Shown here: one piece after another, positions 9,466 through 17,692 of the stretch
Layout: each line of letters starts with the position of its first letter
How positions within the stretch are numbered: the first letter of the stretch is position 1
DNA from: Streptococcus hyointestinalis
GTDB taxonomy: Bacteria; Bacillota; Bacilli; Lactobacillales; Streptococcaceae
Assembly: GCF_011039275.1 (NCBI RefSeq)
Contig: NZ_JAAKGB010000001.1
Location: 1,798,001 to 1,862,000 of the forward strand
Length of the DNA stretch: 64,000 nucleotides
Reading direction: 5' to 3'
Translations under genes and position numbers: made by a program
Notes under the pieces: model-generated
The model's database searches: none
What the model was told of the DNA's origin: nothing
The model's input: the letters and a program-made list of their open reading frames with translations, nothing else

Positions 9466-10708
9466 TCAGGTCTAACATCTGCTCCAGCCTATCAGCACTA
9501 GAAACTTGCACGACACGCTGTGCTTTTGAATTGACATAAAAGTCTGACAAAGGCTCTGACAGACGAAGAAGCTTGGACAACTTATTTTTCTTAAAAGCTG
9601 ACACGTCCAGCAAAACATGATGATAGCGGATACTGTGTGGTGGGAGCGTAGACTTATGTGCAACAAGGGCTTCTCCCTCTTCGACTTGCTTGTGGTAGCG
9701 CTCTTTTAGATAGTGGGTGTTTTTAGCATACATGCCATTATTGATGTAAAGCGCCAAAGCTTTTTGTAAAATCAAGTGAGTATCATAATCCATGAGTTTC
9801 TTATAATCAATAAAAGCCTGCTTGAGACATGTGGGGAGACAAACAACCGCTAAACGAAGCGCTGGAAAAATGGTGCTTGAAAACGACTTGAGGTAGATAA
9901 CACGCTCAAAGGTATCATAATAATGTAGCGGTGCTTTTTCAGCAAAATCAGACATATAATCATCCTCAACTAAATAGACATCGTACTTTTCTGCTAAAAA
10001 TACCAAACGCTCCATCTCCTCGGGCGTATAGGAAGTCCCCAAGGGATTGTGAAGTCTTGGCATGAGGTAAAAAAACTTAATAGAGCTTTTTTGAAAAATC
10101 GCTTCTAACTCATCAAAGTCGATACCATCTATCTTTCTTGAGATGGTTTGGTAAGGCAGCGACAGCTGACCAACCAAGTCAACCATCCTGTCATAAGTCG
10201 GCTGCTCTAGTAAAATATCTGTTTTCCCATTTGGAAAATCTAGCTGCGTGAGAATATAGAGCGCTTGTTGCGTCCCAGCTGTAATGACAAGCTGCTCACG
10301 CTTACTATAGACGTCTCCCTCAAGGAGCAATTGATGTGCTACATCTATCAACTCGGGCAAGCCTTCTTGCTTATGAAAATAGTTAAACAAATAACTCTCA
10401 CGTCCAATCAAGGTTTCATTGAGACAGAGCCTAAAATCTTCGTAGGCTAGATTGGCAATTTCAGAATCAGGTAAGTCTAGAGTCTCCACCTCTTGATGAG
10501 GATTTTCAAAAACATAATAGCCCGACTTTTCAATGGCATGGATGTAATGCTCATAGCGCAAATCTAAAAGCGCCTTTTGCACGGTGTCTTTGTTGCAGGA
10601 AAAATCGTTAGCCAGCTTTCGTATAGAGGGTAGTTTGTCACCTGCTTTTAAGTCTCCTTTTTTGATTTCTGCGATGATATAGGACTTTATCGCCTCAACT
10701 TTTGTCAT
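9446..10708 (-). CDS. MocR/PdxR-type GntR regulator with aminotransferase-like domain
   Basis: The 420-residue protein has an N-terminal GntR winged helix (1-75; GDKLPSIRKLANDFSCNKDTVQKAL) fused to a class I aminotransferase fold that binds pyridoxal phosphate; the candidate lysine is in IYLKSFSSTIFPALRLA. This is the MocR family, whose PdxR branch senses PLP and controls vitamin B6 genes. It is divergent from an ECF vitamin transporter gene at 10798, which supports a vitamin role. The two promoters overlap, so one bound regulator could control both. Its 3' end overlaps the mutY 3' end by 20 bp in convergent orientation. Confidence 0.85.
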   Translation of the reverse strand: MTKVEAIKSYIIAEIKKGDLKAGDKLPSIRKLANDFSCNKDTVQKALLDLRYEHYIHAIEKSGYYVFENPHQEVETLDLPDSEIANLAYEDFRLCLNETLIGRESYLFNYFHKQEGLPELIDVAHQLLLEGDVYSKREQLVITAGTQQALYILTQLDFPNGKTDILLEQPTYDRMVDLVGQLSLPYQTISRKIDGIDFDELEAIFQKSSIKFFYLMPRLHNPLGTSYTPEEMERLVFLAEKYDVYLVEDDYMSDFAEKAPLHYYDTFERVIYLKSFSSTIFPALRLAVVCLPTCLKQAFIDYKKLMDYDTHLILQKALALYINNGMYAKNTHYLKERYHKQVEEGEALVAHKSTLPPHSIRYHHVLLDVSAFKKNKLSKLLRLSEPLSDFYVNSKAQRVVQVSSADRLEQMLDLIREDLP

Positions 10709-10739
10709 ATCTGTCCCCCTACACTTTCTTTTTTTCTCT

Positions 10740-10769
10740 ATTGTACTTTATTTATGATTCCTTTACAAT
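10740..10769. promoter_or_regulatory. Interlocked divergent promoters of the MocR and ECF genes
   Basis: Plus strand: TTGTAC (10741-10746), 17 bp, TACAAT (10764-10769). Minus strand: TTGTAA (10768-10763), 17 bp, TACAAT (10745-10740). The -35 of each lies almost exactly on the -10 of the other, so the two promoters cannot fire together. Confidence 0.65.
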
Positions 10770-10797
10770 CAAATCATAACAGATTGTGGAGGGATTT

Positions 10798-11262
10798 ATG
10801 ACATCTAGCCGTACACGAACATTGACTTTACTTGCTATTCTCACTGCCTTATCGGTTGTTTTAGGACGCTTTATCATGATACCAACGCCAACAGGCTTTC
10901 TGACACTTCTTGACGCTGGCATTTACTTTACCAGTTTTTATCTAGGGAGCAAAGCTGGCGCTGTTGTTGGTGGCTTATCTGGTTTTCTGATTGACCTTTT
11001 AGCAGGCTATCCTCAATGGATGATTCACAGCCTTATCGCTCACGGTGCGCAGGGTTACTTTGCTGGCTGGACAGGCAAAAAGCGCATTCTTGGCTTAGCT
11101 CTTGCCAGCCTTATCATGGTGGGCTGGTATGTTGTAGGCTCTGTAGTGCTTGGACAAGGCTGGGGCGCTGCTCTTGCTAGCGTCTGGGGCAATCTTGCTC
11201 AAAACTTCTTTGGCATGCTGGTGGGTTATTTAACTTATAGAGTGGTCACAAGAAAAGGATAA
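10798..11262 (+). CDS. ECF transporter S component, probably vitamin B6 type (PdxU-like)
   Basis: The 154-residue protein has five or six hydrophobic segments and the N-terminal small-residue motif of S components. The S component binds a vitamin and docks on the shared EcfAAT module, encoded elsewhere. The open frame can be extended to 10786, but that GTG lies inside the GGAGGG ribosome site, so the ATG at 10798 is used. Substrate is inferred from the divergent MocR/PdxR-type regulator; pyridoxine fits best and another vitamin remains possible. A bidirectional terminator overlaps its stop codon. Confidence 0.75.
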   Translation: MTSSRTRTLTLLAILTALSVVLGRFIMIPTPTGFLTLLDAGIYFTSFYLGSKAGAVVGGLSGFLIDLLAGYPQWMIHSLIAHGAQGYFAGWTGKKRILGLALASLIMVGWYVVGSVVLGQGWGAALASVWGNLAQNFFGMLVGYLTYRVVTRKG

Positions 11263-11280
11263 GCAAAAGCTTATCCTTTT
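11253..11280. terminator. Bidirectional terminator between ECF gene and AEC transporter
   Basis: AAAAGGATAAGC, 4-nt loop, GCTTATCCTTTT, with T runs on both strands. It overlaps the ends of both convergent genes. Confidence 0.88.
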
Positions 11281-12227
11281 TAAACACCAAGAAGGGCAAC
11301 AACAATTGGAATCACAACAACAAACAAGAGTGTTGAGGTTGTAACGATGTTGGTTGCATATTCGACATCACCGCCACCTTCGTTAGCAAGAATAGGTAGA
11401 ACAGCCAGCGCCGGCACAGAAGCTTGTACGACATAGGTCTTGTACTCATCTGCTGGAAGTCCTTTACCAAACAACCATAAGATAAGGACAGTCACGACAG
11501 GTAAGACAATGTAGCGTCCAATTAAAGCTAGAATCGTATCACGGTCAAACTTGATACTAGAAAGACCAGCTTTAGCGAGCACAATCCCAATGTAAATCAA
11601 TGATAAAGGCGTTACCAAATTCCCTAGATAAGTCAGCGTGTTGGTCGCAAAGTCAGGCACTGGAATGCTAAAGAGCAAGAAAACAAGTGCTACTAAAAAA
11701 CCAATCAGCGGTGCAGGGAGCAGTTTTTTCCAGTTGAAACCACCTGTTTGCTTAGCCTGACCATCCTTACTATCACGTGCAATCAACAAAGCCCCAAACG
11801 CCCATGTTGAAACGGTATTTGTGATATAGTAAACCAAGAAATAAGGCAGCGCTTTATCACCAAACAGAGCGATATTTAAAGGCAAACCAATAAAAATTGT
11901 ATTGGCATTAGCTACCGTGTTGATAAAGACCCCACGACGCCCTGGGCGAATCTTAAAGAGCTTAACTGCGATAAATGCGATAATGTAGCCGACAATGACT
12001 GACCCAAAGGTATAAAGAAGCCCTGGAGCGACTTGGATGAGCTTATCTAAGGTCAGATACTTGAGCACTGAGACAAAGATAGAAGCAGGCAAGGCGACAT
12101 TCATGATGAGCTTTGAGATATTGCCTGCAAAAGTCTCTCCAAACCAGTTTTTTTGATAAAGGTAAAACCCAAGAGCGATTAAAAACACTATTGGAATGAT
12201 ACTTTCAATAGATGTTAATAAAATCAT
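11280..12227 (-). CDS. AEC family transporter (auxin efflux carrier type)
   Basis: The 315-residue protein has about ten membrane segments in two five-helix halves, the AEC (PF03547) layout, with NVALPASIFVSVLK in the first half and ANTIFIGLPLNIALFG near the middle. Bacterial AEC proteins export or import organic acids such as malate; the substrate here is not visible. The start follows AAGGAG at good spacing. It stands alone, convergent with the ECF gene. Confidence 0.85.
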   Translation of the reverse strand: MILLTSIESIIPIVFLIALGFYLYQKNWFGETFAGNISKLIMNVALPASIFVSVLKYLTLDKLIQVAPGLLYTFGSVIVGYIIAFIAVKLFKIRPGRRGVFINTVANANTIFIGLPLNIALFGDKALPYFLVYYITNTVSTWAFGALLIARDSKDGQAKQTGGFNWKKLLPAPLIGFLVALVFLLFSIPVPDFATNTLTYLGNLVTPLSLIYIGIVLAKAGLSSIKFDRDTILALIGRYIVLPVVTVLILWLFGKGLPADEYKTYVVQASVPALAVLPILANEGGGDVEYATNIVTTSTLLFVVVIPIVVALLGV

Positions 12228-12317
12228 CTAATAACTCTCCTTATTGTTAATGTTACATATATCACTATATTATACAACAAGTTTTCACGATGTCAATAGG
12301 GCTACTTTTCAATGAAA

Positions 12318-12346
12318 TTGAAATTGTCCTCAATATCTAGTATAAT
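12318..12346 (+). promoter_or_regulatory. Promoter of the amino acid permease
   Basis: TTGAAA (12318-12323), 17-bp spacer, TATAAT (12341-12346), followed 20 nt later by an AAAAGGAA ribosome site. Confidence 0.85.
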
Positions 12347-12378
12347 AGAAGTGAAACTAGATAGGAAAAGGAATATTC

Positions 12379-13791
12379 ATGTCAAATAAACAACAAACAA
12401 CAAACACGGACACGGAGCATTTAGAAAATGGGATGGTGCGTGGACTTCAAAACCGCCACGTCCAGCTCATTGCCATCGCAGGAACGATTGGAACTGGGCT
12501 TTTCTTGGGAGCGGGAAATTCCATTGCCCTGACTGGACCGTCTATCTTACTGGTCTATCTCATCACTGGCGTCTTTATGTTCTTTATGATGCGAGCAATG
12601 GGAGAGATGCTCTATCAAGACCCTGATCAGCACACCTTTATCAACTTTATCACACGCTATTTAGGACAAGGCTGGGGCTATTTTGCTGGCTGGTCTTACT
12701 GGGTCTCACTGATTTTCCTTGGGATGGCAGAGATTACAGCCGTTGCCAAGTACATGCAGTATTGGTTTCCGACTTGGCCGTCTTGGATTATTCAGATTGT
12801 CTTTTTGGTGCTGTTAGCTTCTGTCAATCTCATCGCTGTTAAGGTCTTTGGAGAAACCGAGTTTTGGTTTGCCATGATTAAGATTATCGCTATTCTAGCT
12901 TTGATTGCAACGGCTATTATCATGCTGGTGACTGGTTTTAAAACACCTGAAGGTCCTGTTAGTCTTAACAATATCTTCCATAACTTTGAATGGTTTCCAA
13001 ATGGTTGGATGAAGTTCTTGGTGTCTTTCCAGATGGTTTTCTTTGCTTATCAAGCGATTGAGTTTGTCGGAATCACTGTCTCTGAAACAGCCAATCCACG
13101 AACTGTTCTTCCAAAAGCCATCCAAGAAATTCCTATGCGTATCGTTATCTTTTATGTCGGTGCTTTGGTTGCCATTATGACCATCATTCCTTGGCGAGCT
13201 TTTTCTGGCGGTGGTAGCAGCCTTGAAAATTCACCTTTTGTTATGGTCTTTCAATTAGCAGGCTTTAAATGGGCGGCAGCTCTTATTAACTTTGTCGTCC
13301 TCACATCAGCAGCTTCTGCTCTGAACTCTACGCTCTACTCAACTGGACGCCATCTTTATCAGTTAGCCAACGAAGCCCCTACAAAATGGATGAACAAGGC
13401 TAAAATCAACACCCTATCACGCTCTGGTGTACCAAGTAAATCCATTATCTTCTCAGCTATTGTCATCGCAGCTTCAGCGCTTATCAGCATGATTCCTGCT
13501 ATCAAAAATACCTTTACACTGATTACCGCTTCTTCATCAGGGGTTTATATCGCTATCTACATCCTGACTATGATTGCTCACCTCAAATACCGCAAGTCCG
13601 ATGACTTTATGACAGACGGCTACCTCATGCCAGCCTACAAAATCCTAAATCCGCTCACTATCGCCTTTATGCTCTTTGTCTATGCCATTCTCTTTATGCA
13701 AGCAGACACCGTTGTCGGAGCAATTGGCTCACTCATTTGGATTGTAGTCTTTGGCATTTACAGTCAATTGAAATTTAGAAAAACGACTTAA
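12379..13791 (+). CDS. Amino acid permease, APC superfamily (AAT type, CycA-like)
   Basis: The 470-residue protein has twelve membrane segments and the AAT-family signature LQNRHVQLIAIAGTIGTGLFLG in two pieces, with QAIEFVGITVSETANPRTVLPKAI in helix 6-loop. It imports an amino acid with protons. The closest recalled type is CycA (D-alanine, D-serine, glycine), but AAT permeases are hard to assign a substrate. It is monocistronic, with its own consensus promoter and terminator. Confidence 0.85.
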   Translation: MSNKQQTTNTDTEHLENGMVRGLQNRHVQLIAIAGTIGTGLFLGAGNSIALTGPSILLVYLITGVFMFFMMRAMGEMLYQDPDQHTFINFITRYLGQGWGYFAGWSYWVSLIFLGMAEITAVAKYMQYWFPTWPSWIIQIVFLVLLASVNLIAVKVFGETEFWFAMIKIIAILALIATAIIMLVTGFKTPEGPVSLNNIFHNFEWFPNGWMKFLVSFQMVFFAYQAIEFVGITVSETANPRTVLPKAIQEIPMRIVIFYVGALVAIMTIIPWRAFSGGGSSLENSPFVMVFQLAGFKWAAALINFVVLTSAASALNSTLYSTGRHLYQLANEAPTKWMNKAKINTLSRSGVPSKSIIFSAIVIAASALISMIPAIKNTFTLITASSSGVYIAIYILTMIAHLKYRKSDDFMTDGYLMPAYKILNPLTIAFMLFVYAILFMQADTVVGAIGSLIWIVVFGIYSQLKFRKTT

Positions 13792-13817
13792 AAGTAGTGA
13801 CTATTCACTACTTTTTT
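13790..13817 (+). terminator. Terminator of the amino acid permease
   Basis: AAAGTAGTGA, loop CTAT, TCACTACTTT, then TTTTT directly after the stop codon. Confidence 0.9.
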
Positions 13818-13821
13818 TGAT

Positions 13822-13960
13822 TTGAACTTTGACTAAGCACATTGTATAATAAAGCTGATATAAAAACACATTGCAGTTGGTAGTCTGCAAGCATCTTTGA
13901 TGTCAGTAACCTTCCCTGCGGGTCGTCCATTATCCTTGATTTTTACTTGAGGAGGGGACT
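13822..13960 (+). promoter_or_regulatory. Promoter and structured leader of the yjdF-like remnant
   Basis: TTGAAC (13822-13827), 17 bp, TATAAT (13845-13850), then about 105 nt of leader with the hairpin TTGCAG/CTGCAA and a GC-rich CCTTCCCTGCGGGTCG block. Genes of the yjdF family are often preceded by the yjdF riboswitch. I cannot confirm the motif by eye, so that reading is only a suggestion. Confidence 0.5.
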
Positions 13961-13963
13961 TTC

Positions 13964-14283
13964 ATGAAGCCGATATTATCACATTTATTGGTAAAGATTT
14001 AACCATTTGGATGAAAAAGCAGGAAGAAATCAGCCCTGCAACTTCTATCCTTAAAATACAGAGCAGTCCTAAAAAGAAAAATCCAAAGCGCATGCAACGT
14101 GAATTAAACCGTGCCAAGAAACAACCAATTGTTTTGACAAAGGCACAGCTGGCATTACAAAAAACACATGATTTAGTTAAGCAAAAGCGAAAAACAGCTA
14201 AAAAGAAAAAACAGCGTGCTTTAACCACCTACAAATACCAGCTCAAACAAGAAAAACGCCACCAAAAAAAGAAAGGGTATTAA
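13964..14283 (+). pseudogene. Truncated YjdF/DUF2992-family gene
   Basis: The 90-codon frame from 14011 is very rich in Lys and Gln (SPKKKNPKRMQRE and TKAQLALQKTHDLVKQKRK), matching the C-terminal two thirds of YjdF/DUF2992 proteins. The frame continues upstream without a start as G-G-D-F-H-E-A-D-I-I-T-F-I-G-K-D-L to a stop near 13950. A GGAGGGG ribosome site and ATG at 13964 read in another frame and stop after 12 codons. The usual N-terminal half of about 50-60 residues is missing. The simplest reading is a deletion plus frame change that left promoter, leader and C-terminus. Translation of the 90-residue piece from 14011 cannot be excluded, though no ribosome site precedes it. Confidence 0.55.
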
Positions 14284-14287
14284 GCCC

Positions 14288-14324
14288 AAAAAGAGACTAG
14301 CTTCATAGAAGCTAGTCTCTTTTT
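14288..14324. terminator. Terminator between yjdF remnant and trxA
   Basis: AAAAAGAGACTAGCTTC, loop ATA, GAAGCTAGTCTCTTTTT. The stem is nearly perfect, with T and A runs suited to both convergent genes. Confidence 0.9.
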
Positions 14325-14335
14325 AATGATAATAA

Positions 14336-14653
14336 CTAAGCATTTATTTCATTAATAATCGCTTTTAGTTGTTCTTTGGTGTGCACACCTGCGACTTGCT
14401 TGACGACTTGACCGTCTTTTTTGAACATCAATGTCGGAATAGACATAATGCCAAAGCTGCGTGCCGTTTCTGGATTTTCATCCACATCGATTTTGACAAT
14501 CTTGAGGTCATCTTCATCAAATTCTGCTTCTAATTGCTCAAGAATAGGTGCCTGCATACGACATGGACCACACCATGTTGCCCAAAAATCAATAAGGACG
14601 AGACCTTCTTTTGTCTCTTGTTCAAATGTTGCATCTGTAATTGCGTAAGCCAT
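14336..14653 (-). CDS. trxA: Thioredoxin
   Basis: The 105-residue cytoplasmic protein has the thioredoxin fold and the redox motif WCGPC with Cys28 and Cys31, plus the conserved cis-proline segment MSIPTLMFKKDGQ. It reduces protein disulfides, using thioredoxin reductase. AGGAGG precedes the ATG. In streptococci trxA usually follows mutS2; here a PAP2 gene lies between them. Confidence 0.96.
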   Translation of the reverse strand: MAYAITDATFEQETKEGLVLIDFWATWCGPCRMQAPILEQLEAEFDEDDLKIVKIDVDENPETARSFGIMSIPTLMFKKDGQVVKQVAGVHTKEQLKAIINEINA

Positions 14654-14717
14654 AATAAGCCTCCTATCTAATCATGGTCTTATTCTACACAAAAATAAGA
14701 ACATTTTCCACTAATTG

Positions 14718-15221
14718 CTACACCAAAAAGAGGAGGAGACCAAATGAGAAGCCTAAAACATAGCCAATCAAAACATCCTTGGGATAATGCACACCGCCAA
14801 GCACACGGCAAAATGCTAAGATGAGTGAAAAGCCTAACAGCATAAGCCCAAAGGGAAAAGATAAGCGTAAAGCACACATGCTAACCATGCTCGCTGAAAA
14901 AACATGGCGACTTGGCATTGATTTGCCTTGGCTAGTTTTGATAATCAAGGGACTGAAATCCCACGTTTCGTAGGGACGAGGTTGATTGTAAAGATGACGA
15001 AAAAGAGACACCAAACTAAAACTAATGGCTGGAACAAGAACCAAAATCCCTAAAAGCAGTGAGAACCCTTGGTCCATATACACAAGTACCAGCAAAATAG
15101 GGTAGATGATGTACATGGCATGTGTCAAAAAATGATTGGCTAAACTCAACAATGAGACAAGCATCGGATAGCGCCTAAAAGGCACTGTCCAGCTGTCATA
15201 GCGTCTTTGATAATCAAACAT
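14718..15221 (-). CDS. PAP2-family membrane phosphatase
   Basis: The protein has about 167 residues, five or six membrane segments and the three PAP2 motifs: the RHLYNQPRP phosphate loop, SMPSRHVFSA with the catalytic His, and CRVLGGVHYPKDV. Such enzymes dephosphorylate lipid phosphates such as undecaprenyl pyrophosphate or phosphatidic acid at the membrane; the substrate is not determined. Motif 2 has Arg instead of the usual Gly in PSGH. The frame can extend five codons upstream, but the AAGGAG ribosome site fits the ATG at 15221. It follows mutS2 by 26 bp and is probably cotranscribed. Confidence 0.85.
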   Translation of the reverse strand: MFDYQRRYDSWTVPFRRYPMLVSLLSLANHFLTHAMYIIYPILLVLVYMDQGFSLLLGILVLVPAISFSLVSLFRHLYNQPRPYETWDFSPLIIKTSQGKSMPSRHVFSASMVSMCALRLSFPFGLMLLGFSLILAFCRVLGGVHYPKDVLIGYVLGFSFGLLLFLV

Positions 15222-15247
15222 ACAAAACTCCTTCATATTAAGCTAGC

Positions 15248-17593
15248 TTAGCCCAAGGTAACAATTGTTGCCCCGGAACCGCCAGCATTTTGAGGGGCAT
15301 AACCAAAGTTCTTGACATGTTTATTACGGCGCAGATACTTGGTAACCCCCTCACGGATGACACCTGTACCGATACCATGGATAATGTCGACTTGTGCCAT
15401 GTTATTAAGCAACGCTTGGTCAATAAAGCGGTCTAGCTCCTGCATAGCCTCTTCATAGCGCATGCCTCTTAGGTCAAGACGTGCTCGTGGACCAGTTTGA
15501 CTCACTTTTTTAACGACTTTCACTTGTTTAGCACGTTTTGGTTTTGGCGTTTCTTTTTGAGCACGCACTAAAGTAAACTCATCTGGCTTTAGCGTCATCT
15601 TAATCAAACCAACTTGCGCCTCAAAACGCCCGTCCTTGAGTTGGTTGATAAGGGTACCATGTTGACCATAGCGGGTTACGATGATGTCATCGCCCACACG
15701 AGCTGCCCTTTGTGCCTTAGCTTTCTTCGCCTTTCTAAGCACTTTATTTTTGGATAAATCAGGCTCTTTGACTAAACTGTCAAGCTCTTTTTTGGCACCA
15801 ATAACTTCGTGCGGTTTTAGCTGGCTTTTAGCTGTCAGCGTCTTTAAAATTTCATCACTCTTCTCTTTTGCCTCATCAATAATAGCTTGCGCTTCTTGAT
15901 AAGCCTTTTCAAGCTCTTTATCACGTGCGTGTGAAAATTCATTGTAGAGCTTTTTGACCGCTCGGTTAAACTTCAGATTTTCTTTTTCAACCTCACGAAT
16001 GCGCTCTAAACGTTTACGGCTCTCAAGCGTTTGTTCTTCCAAGCGCTCAATGATACGGTTGACATCGCTCTCCTTATCCGTCTGACTTTCAGCATCAGCC
16101 ACGATAATCTCAGGCAAGCCTAAGCGCCTTGCAATTTCAAAAGCATTTGAACGACCAGGGACACCCTGCATAAAGCGATAAGTCGGACTAAGCGTTGTCG
16201 TGTCAAACTCCATGCTAGCATTTTCAACAAAAGCAGTCTCAATCCCATAAGCTTTTAGCTCTGGATAATGAGTGGTGACCATATTTTTAATACCACTTAG
16301 ACGCAAATGCTCAAGGATAGCCATAGCAAGACTGGCTCCTTCTTGAGGGTCTGTCCCAGCACCGAGCTCATCAAAGAGAACCAAACTATCCTCATTAGCA
16401 TTCTCTAAAATAGAGACAATCTGTGTCATGTGACTAGAGAAGGTCGATAAGCTCTGCTCAATGGACTGCTCGTCTCCGATATCTGCAAAAATCTCTGTAA
16501 AGATAGCTACTTTACTGCCCTTGTCTGCCAAAATCGGCAGACCTGACTGTGCCATCAGCTGCGCTAGACCAAGCGTTTTAAGCATAATGGTCTTACCACC
16601 TGTATTGGGTCCAGTGATAACAATACTGGTCAATTCTTCACCAAAGTAGAGGCTATTAGAAACAGGATGGGCTAGCAAAGGGTGACGCATATTTAGCAAT
16701 TGAATGGTCTTGTTTTCTGAGAGTTTAGGGATAACAGCAGAGTAGTCTCGCATAAAGAGATACTTAGCACGCACAAAATCCAAATGCCCCAAAATCCAAG
16801 CATTATTGCGAATGCTATTAGTCTGTGGACGCAATAAATCAGACAACTCATGCAGAATGCGTGCCACCTCATAGCGCTCATCTGCACGCAACTGCGTAAT
16901 CAGCTCATTTAAAGAAACAACCGCACGTGGCTCGATATAAACCGTGCTACCTGAAGCAGAGATGTCATGTACAATCCCAGAAATCCGATTGCGATAAGTA
17001 TTTTTAACCGGTAAAACACTACGCCCAGCACGGCTGACAATCAGCTGCTCAGACAGCATATCCCCACGCTTTTTCACAATATCCTGTAGTGTCTCACGAA
17101 TCTCACGCTCACTCTCTGCAATCTTTCTACGAATACGAGTCAGCTCAGGACTGGCAAAATCCTCCACAAAACCACCATCATTGATAGCCTGCAAAGCCCC
17201 CTGCAACTGTGGAAAAATGTCTATCTTTTCAAATAAAGGTCGCAGATAATCCACAGTTATATTTTCAAGATCATCATAAAAACGCTTGGTTTCACTAGAT
17301 ACCAGTAGCACACGCTTTAGTGCCTGCAGCTCTGCCACATTCAAATCAGCAGACAACTCTAAGCGACGTAAACTCTCTGATATATCCTGCAACTCTCCTA
17401 GAGCAAAGCCATGCGACTGGATAAAAATCTGTGACATGTCGTCAACCTCAGCAAGACTTGACGTGATACGACGATAGTCCGTCATGGGTCTTAGCTGAGC
17501 TAACTCTGCCTTTCCTTGCATCGTCTGTAAATACGGTGTTAGCAAGTCTATGACTTTATCAAATTCTAACTGTTCTAAAATCTTAGTATTCAT
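15248..17593 (-). CDS. mutS2: Endonuclease MutS2
   Basis: The protein has 781 residues when started at [11 protein letters not shown]. It has a MutS-type core with a Walker A loop ([12 protein letters not shown]), Walker B ([13 protein letters not shown]), a coiled coil around residues 500-620 and a C-terminal Smr nuclease domain ([12 protein letters not shown] and [12 protein letters not shown]). MutS2 suppresses recombination or splits collided ribosomes, depending on species. The open frame runs 19 codons further upstream, but homologues begin at this Met. A TATAAT lies just 7 nt before it, so the message may be leaderless. In related species it follows cvpA; here 6.5 kb of other genes separates them. 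Confidence 0.95.
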   Translation of the reverse strand: MNTKILEQLEFDKVIDLLTPYLQTMQGKAELAQLRPMTDYRRITSSLAEVDDMSQIFIQSHGFALGELQDISESLRRLELSADLNVAELQALKRVLLVSSETKRFYDDLENITVDYLRPLFEKIDIFPQLQGALQAINDGGFVEDFASPELTRIRRKIAESEREIRETLQDIVKKRGDMLSEQLIVSRAGRSVLPVKNTYRNRISGIVHDISASGSTVYIEPRAVVSLNELITQLRADERYEVARILHELSDLLRPQTNSIRNNAWILGHLDFVRAKYLFMRDYSAVIPKLSENKTIQLLNMRHPLLAHPVSNSLYFGEELTSIVITGPNTGGKTIMLKTLGLAQLMAQSGLPILADKGSKVAIFTEIFADIGDEQSIEQSLSTFSSHMTQIVSILENANEDSLVLFDELGAGTDPQEGASLAMAILEHLRLSGIKNMVTTHYPELKAYGIETAFVENASMEFDTTTLSPTYRFMQGVPGRSNAFEIARRLGLPEIIVADAESQTDKESDVNRIIERLEEQTLESRKRLERIREVEKENLKFNRAVKKLYNEFSHARDKELEKAYQEAQAIIDEAKEKSDEILKTLTAKSQLKPHEVIGAKKELDSLVKEPDLSKNKVLRKAKKAKAQRAARVGDDIIVTRYGQHGTLINQLKDGRFEAQVGLIKMTLKPDEFTLVRAQKETPKPKRAKQVKVVKKVSQTGPRARLDLRGMRYEEAMQELDRFIDQALLNNMAQVDIIHGIGTGVIREGVTKYLRRNKHVKNFGYAPQNAGGSGATIVTLG

Positions 17594-17639
17594 ACCTTCT
17601 ATTATATCGCAAATCGTAGTAAATTGGGCATCTGAACTC

Positions 17640-17670
17640 AAAAACGCCACAAGATAACTTGTAGCGTTTT
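17640..17670 (-). terminator. Terminator of the YSIRK surface protein gene
   Basis: On the minus strand AAAACGCTACAAG, loop TTAT, CTTGTGGCGTTTTT. It isolates mutS2 from the genes upstream. Confidence 0.88.
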
Positions 17671-17692
17671 AGCAGATTTCAAAATGACTTTA

